From Tubulanus polymorphus (lineage: Eukaryota > Nemertea > Palaeonemertea > Tubulaniformes > Tubulanidae), in the NCBI RefSeq assembly GCF_964204645.1, contig NC_134033.1:9522231-9582230 (forward strand): a stretch of DNA of 60,000 nt, written 5' to 3'. How positions within the stretch are numbered: the stretch's first letter is position 1; every line of letters starts with the position of its first letter. The notes under the pieces were generated by a model that did no database searches, had not been told where the DNA came from, and saw only the letters and a program-made list of their open reading frames with translations. Made by a program: the position numbers and the translations under genes. Shown piece after piece: positions 35,499 through 45,073 of this stretch.

Positions 35499-35960
35499 TT
35501 GGTTTTGTCGCCCGCGACAATTCATTATTTTGGTTTTGTCGCACGCAACAATTCATTATTTTGTTTTTGCCGTCCGCGACAATTCATTATTTTGGTTTTA
35601 TCGCCCGCGACGATTCAATATTTTGGTTTTAACGCCCGCGACAATTCATTATTGTGGTTTTGTCGCCCGCGACAATTCATTATTTTGGTTTTGTCGCACG
35701 CAACAATTCATTATTTTGGTTTTATCGCCCGCGACAATTCATTATTTTGGTTTTATCGCCCGCGACGATTCAATATTTTGGTTTTAACGCCCGCGACAAT
35801 TCATTATTGTGGTTTTATCGCCCGCGACAATTCATTATTTTGGTTTTATCGCCCGCCACAATTCATTATTTTTGTTTTGTCACCCGTGACAATTCAATAT
35901 TTTGGTTTTGTCACCCGCGACAATTCATAATTTTGGTTTTGTCGCCCGTGGTTTTGTCGG
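35499..35960. repeat. 31-bp palindromic satellite, second block
   Basis: About 14 more units of the 31-bp monomer on the far side of repeat family A. A roughly 155-bp segment (about 35525-35680) is repeated at about 35680-35830, so the array expands in multiples of the monomer. Confidence 0.9.
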
Positions 35961-35984
35961 AACATTAAGCTTTTTGGTCGAACA

Positions 35985-36312
35985 GTGTGTTAAGGTCGTT
36001 TTGGAAATTTACTCGGTCTGGTATATTTTGGATTACTGTGTATGTCATTTGTCAGGAGATTAAACAGAAGACGACTTAGGATACTACCTTGCGTGACTCC
36101 ACTAGTTAGACCGTCTCATTCCAAGATGAGGCGTTCCGTTGATTTCGGTTACAAGTTTCCGTTCAGAGATAACTGCTGAGCCATTTGGGCGACCTATCAT
36201 TGATACTGTTTCCTAATAGCCTGTTTAGTAACGGCTGATGTTGAGCCTTATGAAATGCTTTGTTGAAATCCACCGTTGAACAGGATTCTAAGACTGTGCA
36301 GAAAACCCGTTA
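35985..36312 (-). pseudogene. Non-LTR retrotransposon reverse transcriptase fragment
   Basis: On the minus strand the frame gives TVDFNKAFHKAQHQPLLNRL, then SPKWLSSYL. After a frameshift it gives ERKLVTEINGTPHLG, and after another GVTQGSILSRLLFNL and LTNDIH. These are the RT motifs 'DF-KAFD-V-H-LL--L' and 'GV-QGS-L-PLLF--Y-NDI' of LINE ORF2. At least two frameshifts break it. It is the last recognisable piece before Polinton sequence resumes. Confidence 0.8.
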
Positions 36313-36333
36313 TCGCTGCTTTGCAGCTATATT

Positions 36334-37161
36334 TCAAATAAAGATTTTAGAGCAAAAATTGGAACAATGGGTGGATTAGGAATATTATATACTAAAGAAT
36401 TTGGAAAAATAATGGCAAATTCAGATATTAGAACACTAAATTGGAATGAATTACCAAAATATTATAATAATATACAACAACAAAACAATAATGGTTGGGT
36501 TAATTTCATTTTAGAAAATAGTGAAGGTTTTACTAAAGCTGGAATACAAAGAATAAATCAATCTATTAGAACTTATTTGATATGTATTCTAGGTGCGCAA
36601 GTTGAAACAAGATCCCCAATAATTGGAAATGATAACACTTCATTTGATGCGCAGAAACAATTCAAAGTATTATTTGAAGATTCAATTCATAATGATAAAA
36701 ATAGATCTATTCCAGAAAACATTGTAAGATATCAAAATTATTTAGATAAATCACATATTAGATTAAATTATTGTATAGGCCCTAATCTATTAATTATTTC
36801 TAATGATTTAGTATTAAAGATGGGAAACATAATTGGTTACAATAATCTAATTAGAACTGCAACAATAAATAATTCATTTGGATTAAATGATATAAATAAA
36901 AAGATAATTACTGCTCCAAAATTAATGGAAGGTGAAAAAAATAAAAAACATATTCAATCAACAGAAACTAAAACTAAGAATATTAAATTGGATAATGATT
37001 CTAAAATAAAAGATTACAATACATCAGAAAATATAAAAACTGATATTATTCAACATGATATAATTAAACTAAATGATGATAATAAATCCCATGAAAATAC
37101 TAAATTAGCTATAACTTGTATAGGAATTGTAATCGGAGGAATATTATATTTTAAATTTTAA
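36334..37161 (+). pseudogene. Polinton-conserved protein (PX/PY class), 3' fragment of split gene
   Basis: Resumes at codons matching DFRTKIGT of the copy-2 gene and runs open to 37161. It includes FILENSEGFTKAGIQRINQS, QVETRSPIIGN, ENIVRYQNYLDKSHIRLNYC and a C-terminal membrane segment (LAITCIGIVIGGILYF). This is the conserved core known from Polinton PX/PY-type proteins ('SKGFT--GIEKI-QS-RAY', 'Q--ARSPI-GN', 'IERYQ--L--A'). A stretch near 36355-36420 differs from copy 2, suggesting an extra rearrangement by the junction. Confidence 0.82.
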
Positions 37162-37177
37162 TTTTTTTATTATATAA

Positions 37178-37766
37178 ATGGCAAAAGTAGATATTCCATT
37201 GGATCCTTTAGATGAACCTGGCATAACTGATGAACAACAACCTGATTTTAGTGAAACAAGTTTTAATGATAATAATGAGCCAGAATATAATAATAATTTA
37301 CCAGAAGTTGTTCCTGGTTCTAAAGCCCCATCAACAGATGAATATATTAGAGGAGCTAAATCGAGAATAGATATTCAAAATGAAGTACCAGAATTAGAAA
37401 AAAAAATTAAATTATGAAAATTTAAAAGATGATTTTAAACCAATGTTAAAAAGATCTGGTTTCAATATAACAAATAAAGGTATGGATTATTTAGTAGAAG
37501 ATTTGAAATATTTAAATGGCGATTATTATTGGAAATTGAAAGGCAACTATTATTTTAAGATTTCAAATCTTAAAAGTAACGATAAAATAATAACACAATC
37601 AACTTTTAATTTATTTAAACCAGATAGAATTAAGAAAATCATTAATGATGTTATAACTGATGTTACACAAAAAGAAAGAGATGATAATATGAAAGAATTT
37701 AAACAACGAAATGCTAAATTTTTTAAGATAATTAATGAAAAAAAGACAAAAACAATTCCTATATAA
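37178..37766 (+). pseudogene. Acidic Polinton protein plus linked basic domain (variable cassette, copy 1)
   Basis: Starts at ATG 37178 with the T-run/TATATAAATG leader. The first 75 codons are acidic and low-complexity (PLDPLDEPGITDEQQPDF). A frameshift in an A9 run near 37402-37410 then switches frame to a lysine-rich part with LNGDYYWKLKGNYYFKI. In copy 2 the equivalent position holds a different acidic protein (57162) and a distant relative of the second part (57474). This segment marks the start of the diverged cassette between the copies. Function unknown. Confidence 0.6.
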
Positions 37767-37790
37767 GATGATAATTCCAAAACTAGTAAA

Positions 37791-38623
37791 ATGAAATCAA
37801 ACACTGAAGTTCAAACTGAAAAACTTTTACCGGATGGATTACTTGATGCAACAGATCAAGAATTAGAAGATTTAAATATATTTTCTGATGAAGCAATTAG
37901 AGAAATTATTAGTATGAGAAATGAAGCTGATAAAATTGCACATAATAAAAGTATAAGAGATATTAAAATTAGTACTTTAGAAAAAGAATTAACTGATAAA
38001 AATAAAGAGATAGAACAACTAAAGTATGATTTAGACCATCAAGCAATTGGTGAAATGGAATATAATCAAAAAGAATTACGTTTAGAAAAAGAATTAATAA
38101 TTTAAAAGATAATTTAGAAGTACTGAAAGGTGAAAGAGATATATTATTAAAAGAATATGGTAATAATTTTAAAAGATTAAAAGATGTTTTTAAAAGTTTG
38201 TTGATAAAACCAGATTCTGAAATATCATTGAAAGATAGAATAAAATTATTATTCAAATTAGAAGGAATAACAATTCTTTCAATTCTAACAGCTGTAACTA
38301 TGTTATTTACAACAATTGGTTTAGCTATATCAAATTCACTGAAATCTACTCCTACTCCCAATAAACCAGATAAACCCCCAGATAATAATTCTATACAAGA
38401 TAAAGTTAAGGATGGTTTACAGAAATTAGCAAAATATTTATGGGAACTATCAAAGAAATCTGCTGCAGCATTGCCAGGAGTTATTGCATCAATTGTTGGT
38501 TTCATATTGAAATCTGCAGGAAACATTATTAACTTTGCTGCTGAACATATTATTTTATTCTTAATTACAGTTGTAAGTGCAATTATATTTGGGTTAGTAA
38601 ATATGATTTCAAAAAATAAATAA
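37791..38623 (+). pseudogene. Polinton coiled-coil and membrane protein (copy 1), frameshifted
   Basis: From the ATG at 37791 there is an acidic helix (LLDATDQELEDLNIFSDEAI) and a heptad-like coiled coil (EKELTDKNKEIEQLKYDL). A frameshift at about 38100 follows. The second half, in another frame to 38623, has LLIKPDSEISLKDRIKLLFK and a hydrophobic segment (GITILSILTAVTMLFTTIGL). A Pro/Lys linker and an alanine/glycine-rich amphipathic region (SAAALPGVIASIVGFILKSA) follow, then a final hydrophobic helix. This C-terminal design, 'LPG-I-SIV-F--K-AG--I-F-AEH', recurs in Polinton proteins of unknown role. The preceding stop at 37766 is in the same frame and might be secondary. Confidence 0.65.
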
Positions 38624-38642
38624 TTAATTTATTTGTTAAATA

Positions 38643-39893
38643 AATGATTGGGAGTTATATCAATCCTTCTAAGAATCATAGAATATCTAAATGCTATTAA
38701 AGCAGAAAGATCACATCATATAATTACTCATAACCCTTCTTATATTAATCCTGATGAAACTTTATATGTTAGAATCCCTAGATTAACACAAAATACTTTT
38801 TATGTTCCAAATAGTATTTATTTATCAGCCGATATAAAAGTAACCGGTAATAATGATAATTATGTTGTTGATAATGTTGGGAGATATTTGATTAAAAAAT
38901 TATCAATAAAGATTGGACCAGAAACAGTTTTCTCATTAGATGATTATAATTTATTTATGCATTATAAAGATTTATGGTAAACTAAAGAAAATAGAAATAA
39001 TATGATATTTCAAGGCATCCAATCAGAAAACCAAAATAAATTAAGATCAGAAGCACATAATGCAATATTAACTAATGCTGTAGATAAATTGATAAAAAGT
39101 ATATATGGAAGCAAATATAAAATTCCATTAGACTTTGAATTGATAAATAATAATGCACCTTTATATAAATATGCAATTCAAGAAGACGTTATATTCGAAA
39201 TAACATATACTCCTGTAAATGAAATCGTAATATCTAGCGTTAATAAAGATATGAGTTATAAATTATCGAATATATGTTTAGAATATGATACAGTAACTGA
39301 TGAAAATATTTTCAAGTATAATTCAAACTAAATACAATCAAGGATTTTCATTATTATATGATTATATTGATAAATTTAAAACTGTAACTATCAATGCAAA
39401 TGATGAAATAATTAATGAGAATATTAACTTCCCAAGAAGATCTATTAAAGGTATATTAATATTCCTTATCATTGCAACATATACTAATGGTGCAATAAAT
39501 GTTGATAATTATTATAATCCTGAAATAACAAAAGTAGAAATAACTATTGAAGGAATAGCAAATAAAATATTTTGTCAAGGAATGAGAATGATTGATCAAT
39601 GGCCAGAAATTAGAAAACATTTTATGAATGAAAAAGTAAAATCATCTGAAAATTGTAATATTAATCAAATTGATTATTATACCGGTAATAAATATGCATT
39701 ATGGTTAGATTTTAGAACAACAGAGGATAATTCATTACATGGTTCTGGAAAAAAATTACAAAACACTAAAGATGGAATACAATTATTCATGACAAAGAAT
39801 AAAGGAATCAAAAATTTTAAAATGCACATTTATATTATATCTGACGCGCAATTGAATATTGTAAATTCTCAATTGAATAGTGTTATGTATTAA
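38643..39893 (+). pseudogene. MCP: Major capsid protein (double jelly-roll), copy 1, three lesions
   Basis: Starts at ATG 38643 (MIGSYINPSKNHRIS). Landmarks are ETLYVRIPRLTQNTFYVPNS, KLSIKIGPETVFSLDDYNLF, KIPLDFELINNNAPLYKYAI, DVIFEITYTP, YKLSNICLEYDTV and ALWLDFRTTEDNSLHGSG. The run 'PLDFELI-NHAPLY-YAL-DD-IFE-T-AP' followed by 'YKL-NI-LEYE' is a signature of the Polinton hexon-type capsid. Breaks relative to copy 2: an extra base near 38690, a stop at 38978-38980 (TTA to TAA), and an extra T in a T-run near 39311. It lies directly after the membrane-protein cluster, as in other Polintons. Confidence 0.88.
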
Positions 39894-39925
39894 AATTTTA
39901 ACTATAATAAAAATATATATAATAA

Positions 39926-40797
39926 ATGAAAGGAGGTAAAGTATATAAACATATTCCATACATCGATACACATGAAAATAATGATGGTTTATATTATGTA
40001 ATACCTTGTAATATAGCTTTGATATTTGATCCTATTTTCAAAATTTATAAAACTAAACTTATAGAAATCGATTATAATAAAAGTGAAGTTGTTGATAATT
40101 TAAGTAATGTAATTGATAATAATGTAATACCTTCTACATCTAATAATGCAATACCTTCTACATCTAATAATGTAATACCTACTACATCTATTAATGTAAT
40201 ACCTTCTACATCTAATAATGTAATACCTTCTACATCTAATAATGTAATACCTTCTACATCAAATAATGCAATAATATTAAATGTTAGTGAAAATAGAAAT
40301 TATTGTGATTATTGTAAAGGTGAATTTTCAAACGCTCCATCAAATTGGAATAATCATATGAATACAAATTCACATATTACTAATGTTATAAAACGTGTTG
40401 GTTTAAGAGAATTTTTAGAACACCCATTTAGATATGTTACAAAGTTTGTTTCAAATCAAAAAGTAAATGGTAAAGAATTATATGAAGATTTTTATTATTA
40501 GCAACGCCTAATAAAGATGAATTAGATTTAACCGATGCTATTAAATTAGAATCAAACATTGTAAATGAAATATTAGGAGCAAACACTAATAAAGATAATA
40601 ATGAAAATACAGGAAAGCGCATTGATAATAAAGATTCTATGAAACTTAAATCAGAAAATAAAGATATAGTTGAGATGACTAATAAGTATATCAATAAACC
40701 AATTATTTATGAAGATACGGTAGAGCATTTGAATAAATTGTTAGGGTCTGATAGTGAAAGTGATTCAGAAAGTGATTATCTAACACTCAAAAAGTAA
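39926..40797 (+). pseudogene. C2H2-finger Polinton protein with 8-aa tandem repeat
   Basis: Starts at ATG 39926 after ATATATAATAAATG. Residues 1-50 are a small folded region. Then come about seven copies of NVIPSTSN (40129-40270), followed by a C2H2-type finger (YCDYCKGEFSNAPSNWNNH, then H five residues on). The frame shifts at about 40495. The downstream frame continues to a strongly acidic Ser/Asp/Glu tail (LLGSDSESDSESDYLTLKK) ending at TAA 40797. It is the last plus-strand gene of copy 1. Function unknown; a nucleic-acid or tail-binding role is only a guess. Confidence 0.65.
40129..40270 (+). repeat. 24-bp in-frame minisatellite (NVIPSTSN)
   Basis: AATGTAATACCTTCTACATC plus TAAT, repeated six to seven times with few changes, inside the zinc-finger gene. 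Unit length is a multiple of three, so copy-number change would not break the frame. Confidence 0.85.
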
Positions 40798-40836
40798 TAA
40801 AGGTTGAAAATTGTATAAAATAATAGTAAATAAAAA

Positions 40837-41130
40837 AGGGGGTTTTAAGTATTAAGGTATCTAATACGTATTTAATACATATCTAATACATATCTAATAC
40901 GTATCTAATACGTATTTAATACATATTATTTGAAAATACCTTAAATTATATTTCTTTTTTAAATTTATATTGAAACCTCAGTAATAATAAATAACCTTTA
41001 TTATTTTCAAACTTATTCATATATTAGTTGAAAAAAATAAAAATAAATTGATTGAAAATTATATGAATAATATTTATTTTAAAAATGGGGTTTTAAGTAT
41101 TAATGTATTTAATACGTATTAGATAGATAG
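40837..41130. repeat. Convergent intergenic region with 11-bp iterons and duplicated ATPase tail
   Basis: Seven or so 11-bp units of TCTAATACGTA/TTTAATACATA run from about 40858 to 40927. The string GGGGTTTTAAGTATTAA occurs at both 40842 and 41086. Between them, 40975-41030 resembles the 3' end of the ATPase gene (CTCAGTAATAA, CCTTTATTATT, TATTCATATATT), so this is a partial tandem duplication. The region separates the plus-strand genes from the minus-strand block and could hold 3' ends of both transcripts. Confidence 0.65.
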
Positions 41131-41142
41131 ATATATAAATAG

Positions 41143-41754
41143 TTATTTTATAAACTTATATTCATAGGGAAATTGTAATCTCAGTAATAATTTTGAACCT
41201 TTATTATTCTTTAATTTATTCATATATTCATCATGTAATTCAGTAGGTATAATTTGATTTTCTTCCAATGATTGTTGCATAGATTTTCTATCTTTATTGT
41301 AGAATAAAACTAGAAGTCTTATATTCTCCCTTAAGTCTTTAACAATTGAATTATATTTTTGATTTAAAACCCATGTTGTTATCCAAAAATGTCTCCCAGA
41401 GAAAGCTAAATAACATAACTCACTTTCTCTCACTTTTGAATCATGTAAATTTGCGCAATCATCTACAATGAATAATGTATTTGATCCTTTATAAGTATCA
41501 ATTGCTATTTTAATACAATTATCTAAATTTTCTTTTACTGTTTTAGGGTCTAATATAATAAACTTTTTTATCTTAACTATATCTCTATTATATGTTTTAT
41601 TCATTTCATAAGTAGGACAAAATAATATTATATTATCAAAATGATTCTTATAAATAGTTTCTAACAAATCTAATATGAAATGTATTTTACCACAATTGGT
41701 TACTCCAGTAACTAACATATTATGCGGTTCGAATATAAATAAATCTTTATTCAT
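41143..41754 (-). CDS. Polinton genome-packaging ATPase (FtsK/HerA, A32-like), Walker A altered
   Basis: 203 codons from ATG at 41754 to 41143. N-terminal FEPHNMLVTGVTNCGKIHFI is the P-loop. Walker B is NTLFIVDDCANL with the expected hydrophobic strand and acidic pair, and GRHFWITTWVLNQ follows as the sensor-like region. This order is that of the virion-packaging ATPases of Polintons, adenovirus-like and nucleocytoplasmic viruses. The P-loop has Ile (ATA) where Ser or Thr is required (GxxxxGK[ST]), a change reachable from Thr ACA by one base. The protein may therefore be inactive even though the frame is open. It overlaps the integrase gene by 8 bases. Confidence 0.88.
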   Translation of the reverse strand: MNKDLFIFEPHNMLVTGVTNCGKIHFILDLLETIYKNHFDNIILFCPTYEMNKTYNRDIVKIKKFIILDPKTVKENLDNCIKIAIDTYKGSNTLFIVDDCANLHDSKVRESELCYLAFSGRHFWITTWVLNQKYNSIVKDLRENIRLLVLFYNKDRKSMQQSLEENQIIPTELHDEYMNKLKNNKGSKLLLRLQFPYEYKFIK

Positions 41755-42976
41755 TTATTCTTTTAATTTTACTAGATAAAATCCATTCATTAAATTTATC
41801 ATCGTATCCTTTATATTTCACCAAAGAATACTTTTTTCCTTTAAGAGTTTTTGTTTTCAATACTTTTTCTATTTTGTATTCTATTTCATCTGGATTTGGT
41901 ACAAGTGATAATTCTTGTTCATAGAAATAACCTAATATTTCTTCATCTTTTAGATCTTCTAGTTTATAAACAAAAGGTTTAGTTAATATGATCTTTTTAA
42001 TTTTAAATATTTCTTCTGTAAAATTAGGGGTATAACCTTTATAAAAGGTTTTTCTATATTTAGATATTCTTACGTGTTGTCCAATTTTGAATCTAGGTTC
42101 ACCGAAATCATGTGTAACAAACGCGCCATATAAATTATTCCAAAATATTTCTTCTGTAAAATTAGGGGTATAACCTTTATAAAAGGTTTTTCTATATTTA
42201 GATATTCTTACGTGTTGTCCAATTTTGAATCTAGGTTCACCGAAATCATGTGTAACAAACGCGCCATATAAATTATTCCAAACTATTTCCGAATTATCTT
42301 CTTTTCTAGCTTGTATAGGTTTCATATTTATAGAACTATTTTTAGAATTATTATAACCTTTCACTAAATCATCTAATACATCGATATATTTATATGTTTC
42401 ATTAGCAGTAAAATATTTCCACATTCTAGTTTTCAATGTTTTATTAAATCTTTCTATAATAGATGCTTTTTTATCTGAGTGTGTTGAAATATATTCTACA
42501 TCGTTATCAGATAATAGTTTTTTAAAATGTTTGTTATGAAATTCCTTACCTTCATCAAATTGTATCTTATCTGGAATAGCTTCTTTAAATATAGATTTAA
42601 AGGCATTTGTCACTTCTATTCCAGTTTTATTTTTGATTGGAATTGACCATGCGCATCTACTGAATATGTCTATAACATTTAATATCCAGAAATATCCTTT
42701 ATTATGTTCCTCTAAGTTCTTCATGTCAATTAAATCTGCTTGCCATTGTTGATCGATATATGAAACCATAACTTTTCTTGTTAAATAAGTTTTATCCATT
42801 TTCTTGTGTATTTGATATGTTGGTTGATTTTGTAACCGTGATTTTAATTCACTATATTTTATATCACCATTTTCATTATCAGATTTAATGTTATTCCATA
42901 ATTCTGAAACGTTAGAATATGATACTTCACTTTCTGGGTGATAATATAACTCTCTTAAATATTCTTCTTTTTTCAT
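41747..42976 (-). CDS. INT: Polinton retroviral-like integrase with chromodomain, internal duplication
   Basis: 409 codons from ATG at 42976. The rve core has QWQADLIDM (first Asp), IQFDEGKEFHN (second Asp) and, 33 residues further, ASIIERFNKTLK (Glu). A C-terminal DNA-binding part (FKIGQHVRISKYRKTF) and a chromodomain (YKIEKVL, YSLVKYKGYDDKFNEWIL) follow, as usual for Polinton integrases. A 138-bp in-frame tandem duplication (42006-42143 and 42144-42281) doubles 46 residues before the chromodomain. The catalytic core is complete, so this is the best-preserved enzyme of copy 1. It would insert the linear element with a short target duplication. Confidence 0.93.
   Translation of the reverse strand: MKKEEYLRELYYHPESEVSYSNVSELWNNIKSDNENGDIKYSELKSRLQNQPTYQIHKKMDKTYLTRKVMVSYIDQQWQADLIDMKNLEEHNKGYFWILNVIDIFSRCAWSIPIKNKTGIEVTNAFKSIFKEAIPDKIQFDEGKEFHNKHFKKLLSDNDVEYISTHSDKKASIIERFNKTLKTRMWKYFTANETYKYIDVLDDLVKGYNNSKNSSINMKPIQARKEDNSEIVWNNLYGAFVTHDFGEPRFKIGQHVRISKYRKTFYKGYTPNFTEEIFWNNLYGAFVTHDFGEPRFKIGQHVRISKYRKTFYKGYTPNFTEEIFKIKKIILTKPFVYKLEDLKDEEILGYFYEQELSLVPNPDEIEYKIEKVLKTKTLKGKKYSLVKYKGYDDKFNEWILSSKIKRINE
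42006..42281 (-). repeat. 138-bp exact tandem duplication in the integrase gene
   Basis: Two adjoining 138-bp units read the same throughout by eye. Both encode 46 residues from WNNLYGAFVTHDF to NFTEEIF. The lack of divergence points to a recent event or an assembly artefact. Confidence 0.9.
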
Positions 42977-42982
42977 CTTATT

Positions 42983-43351
42983 TTAATCCATTAATAATAA
43001 TTTAGATTTAGTTTCAATGACTTTATGATTTGACTTATTTTCTGGTATGATAGGTTTATTGTCATTGGAATCATATTTATCATCAGATTTGAATTTTGAT
43101 TTATATATTACACCAGATAATATAATAACTGTTACTAATCCAATTGTAATATATGATTTATAATTACTTCCAGCATTAGAAGAATTAGATGGATTATTAT
43201 TTGAATCAATATCAGATAAAGTCTGCGATTCATTTATATCAGTTAATTTCTTTTTCTTAGCTTTTTTTAATTCTGAAGATCTTTTACCTAATTCTCTTGC
43301 CCATATAATTTGTTTCTCGGATCTAGGCTTCTTCTTAACGCTATCACTCAT
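42983..43351 (-). CDS. Small basic single-pass membrane protein of Polinton, 122 aa
   Basis: Starts at ATG 43351 after ACTAAAATAAATG. The N-terminus is very basic (KKKPRSEKQIIWARELGKRS, then KKAKKKKL). A Ser/Asn linker and one membrane segment (SYITIGLVTVIILSGVIYKS) follow, then a polar tail. The 'PRS-KQ--WARELGKRS-E-K--K' start is familiar from small proteins near the integrase in other Polintons. It ends six bases before the integrase ATG, so the two are probably co-transcribed. Function unknown. Confidence 0.75.
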   Translation of the reverse strand: MSDSVKKKPRSEKQIIWARELGKRSSELKKAKKKKLTDINESQTLSDIDSNNNPSNSSNAGSNYKSYITIGLVTVIILSGVIYKSKFKSDDKYDSNDNKPIIPENKSNHKVIETKSKLLLMD

Positions 43352-45073
43352 TTATTTTAGTTAATTTTTGTTCTGATTCATTTTCTGTTTCGCCGTTTGG
43401 TTGTAGTACATCTGTTTCGTTCTTCCCTGATTTATATTCCATAGGCTTGATGTTCGAAAATGTAATGACGCCAGTAGAAATTAATGTCATAACCGATCCT
43501 AATTGGAATGAAGCATAACCAACCCATTTTTTGACGCCTTATAAAACGTTACCATTATGAAACTTAAACAATGTTAACCATTCAGCGTCATTTTACAAAC
43601 GACAACCGTAAATCGATGTGCAAAACGTCACAGGTTTATGTGTACACATACAAGCTATTTGGCAAAATATTATTGATAAAGATGTAGAATGGCTCCCTGT
43701 GATTATATAATGACCTCTATTTGAACGTCGAAATGTTATACTGCATTGAATATCATGATAAGAGGTATTGTAATAGTAAAGGATGTATGATTATATCAGG
43801 AGCGGCAGGCATAAATAGAAATGATAAGTAAATCGGATTAGTCGGTTAAATGGCGGATGTATACACGATTTGGAAGTCTGATATAAAAGTCAGACCCTGA
43901 CATGGGGATGCTAGTGGAATGACGAAGCTATCTACGATCTGAGTAGGGCCGGCGTGAATTTCATCGGCGGCTACAAGCGGTCTATATAAAAACGTGTAAA
44001 CAAATAATTTCAATATTCAAATGTTTTAGAAAATATGTTCGATATTAGGGGTATGCAGGTTTCATGAGATTAGCAATCTATAATAGCATAGCTGTCATAT
44101 ACGGCTCCGCGTCCACTGATGGCATGTGTATAAGGTGACAATTCAATTCAATACTTTATTGATCCTTATTACATTGAAATTCCGGGATGAAATTCCCAAA
44201 TTCAATAAAGTTACAAATTTTAGAATAAGAAAATACAAAATACAAGACGCATGGGTAATTCATACAGAATAACATGAATAAGTTATTTAAATGACGATGT
44301 CAACCCAGACTCAAGTCTAGGATATCGAGTGACAGCCAAACCGGGCCCCGGGACCGGGCCGGCTGGCTACACGATATGCTCGAAGTCATGATGAAGCAGA
44401 CATCAGAAGAGCTCTTTGTTCAACCATGGAGGCAATGAAGTTGCAGACCAGCTTAGAGCAAAAGTGAATCGAAGTCGGTCACAAGTTGACAATTTTTTTT
44501 TAATTAGACCAGTCGAAGACTGTATCATCGCCAAATCTCATAATTCCCCAAATTTCTTAAAACTTCGATTTCAAATTTGCAATTCCACATTAGCTTATCC
44601 CAGAAATTCTACATTTTTTCGCAGGCGTCAAATAATTTATTAAAGTTTATTTTCTTGTTTAATTCAGTCATAACTAAATAGTCATTTTTCAAATCACTAT
44701 ATAATTTATTTTCATCATTAATTGGTATTAACTGGTAACATAACTTTGAATAACATTTGACAATACCATCTGAAATAGAATCATTTATTCTAGCTAATCT
44801 AGCTTCTTCATAAATCTTAAAATATTTTATTACTTTATCGGGTTTCATAGCATCTAATTCTTGAAAAGTAATTATTTTCCCGATAAACTGATTACATTTT
44901 CCGCCAGCAATTAATAATTCTAGATGGTGTTTACAATATAAATAGTATTCATAATCAATATTACAATTAACTTGAGCACAATTAGTTACAACTGTATCTT
45001 TATTATCACTTATACCCAAATCATATAATGTTTTTTCAATATCAATACTATTCTTACTCGATTTCTTTGACAT
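43344..45073 (-). pseudogene. Polinton protein split by a 1.1-kb insertion
   Basis: The 5' part runs from ATG 45073 to about 44612 (SKKSSKNSIDIEKTLYDLGI; YCKHHLELLIAGGKCNQF; IVKCYSKLCYQLIP). The 3' part lies at 43344-43532 on the far side of an insert and contains WVGYASFQLGSVMTLISTGV, a membrane-like segment, with an acidic tail. It ends overlapping the next gene by 8 bases (ATGAGTGA). The leader before 45073 has T-runs and ATATAAATG. The layout (helical N-terminal domain, then hydrophobic C-terminus) recalls a small Polinton protein of unknown role. The frames of the two halves do not join perfectly, so a small extra indel may be present. Confidence 0.7.
43533..44611. mobile_element. 1.08-kb insertion with candidate 8-bp target duplication
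   Basis: CATTTTTT occurs at 43525-43532 and again at 44612-44619. Sequence outside these points is AT-rich Polinton coding DNA, while sequence between has a different base composition and no Polinton similarity. Complementary GACGCC and GGCGTC lie near the two junctions. An 8-bp duplication would fit a hAT-type element, but I see no good terminal inverted repeat. A GC-rich patch GGGCCCCGGGACCGGGCCGG is at 44342-44361. Confidence 0.55.

Larger units (their letters stand above)
28650..36333. mobile_element. 7.7-kb composite insertion splitting the PX/PY gene
   Basis: Polinton-derived sequence stops at about 28649 and resumes at about 36334, as judged against the uninterrupted gene at 55763-57145. 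The left edge is a perfect hairpin (TAGGGTTTTCTGT, spacer, ACAGAAAACCCTA; 28648-28680). The right edge has AGAAAACCC and then GCTGCTTTGCAGC, another small hairpin. Inside are degenerate tandem repeats, a 2.3-kb foldback element, a 31-bp satellite, interspersed repeat family A copy 3 and a LINE reverse-transcriptase scrap. I could not define a clean target duplication. The insert may be one composite element or several successive ones. Confidence 0.75.

Noticed and set aside
32300-35960. CRISPR-like regular repeats with palindromic core
   Set aside because: The 'spacers' are the same in every unit and the genome is metazoan. It is a 31-bp satellite, not a CRISPR array.
32313-35968. Long FWF-rich open frames over the satellite
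   Set aside because: A 31-bp unit without stop codons stays open in all three frames. The peptides are periodic and meaningless.
37969-38526. Long minus-strand open frame opposite the coiled-coil membrane gene (and its twin at 58392-58877)
   Set aside because: Antisense shadow. The plus-strand frame has the conserved Polinton features and the leader motif.
44416-44643. Open frame crossing the right junction of the 1.1-kb insert
   Set aside because: It runs across an insertion border in the wrong orientation for the split gene and has no similarity to anything known.
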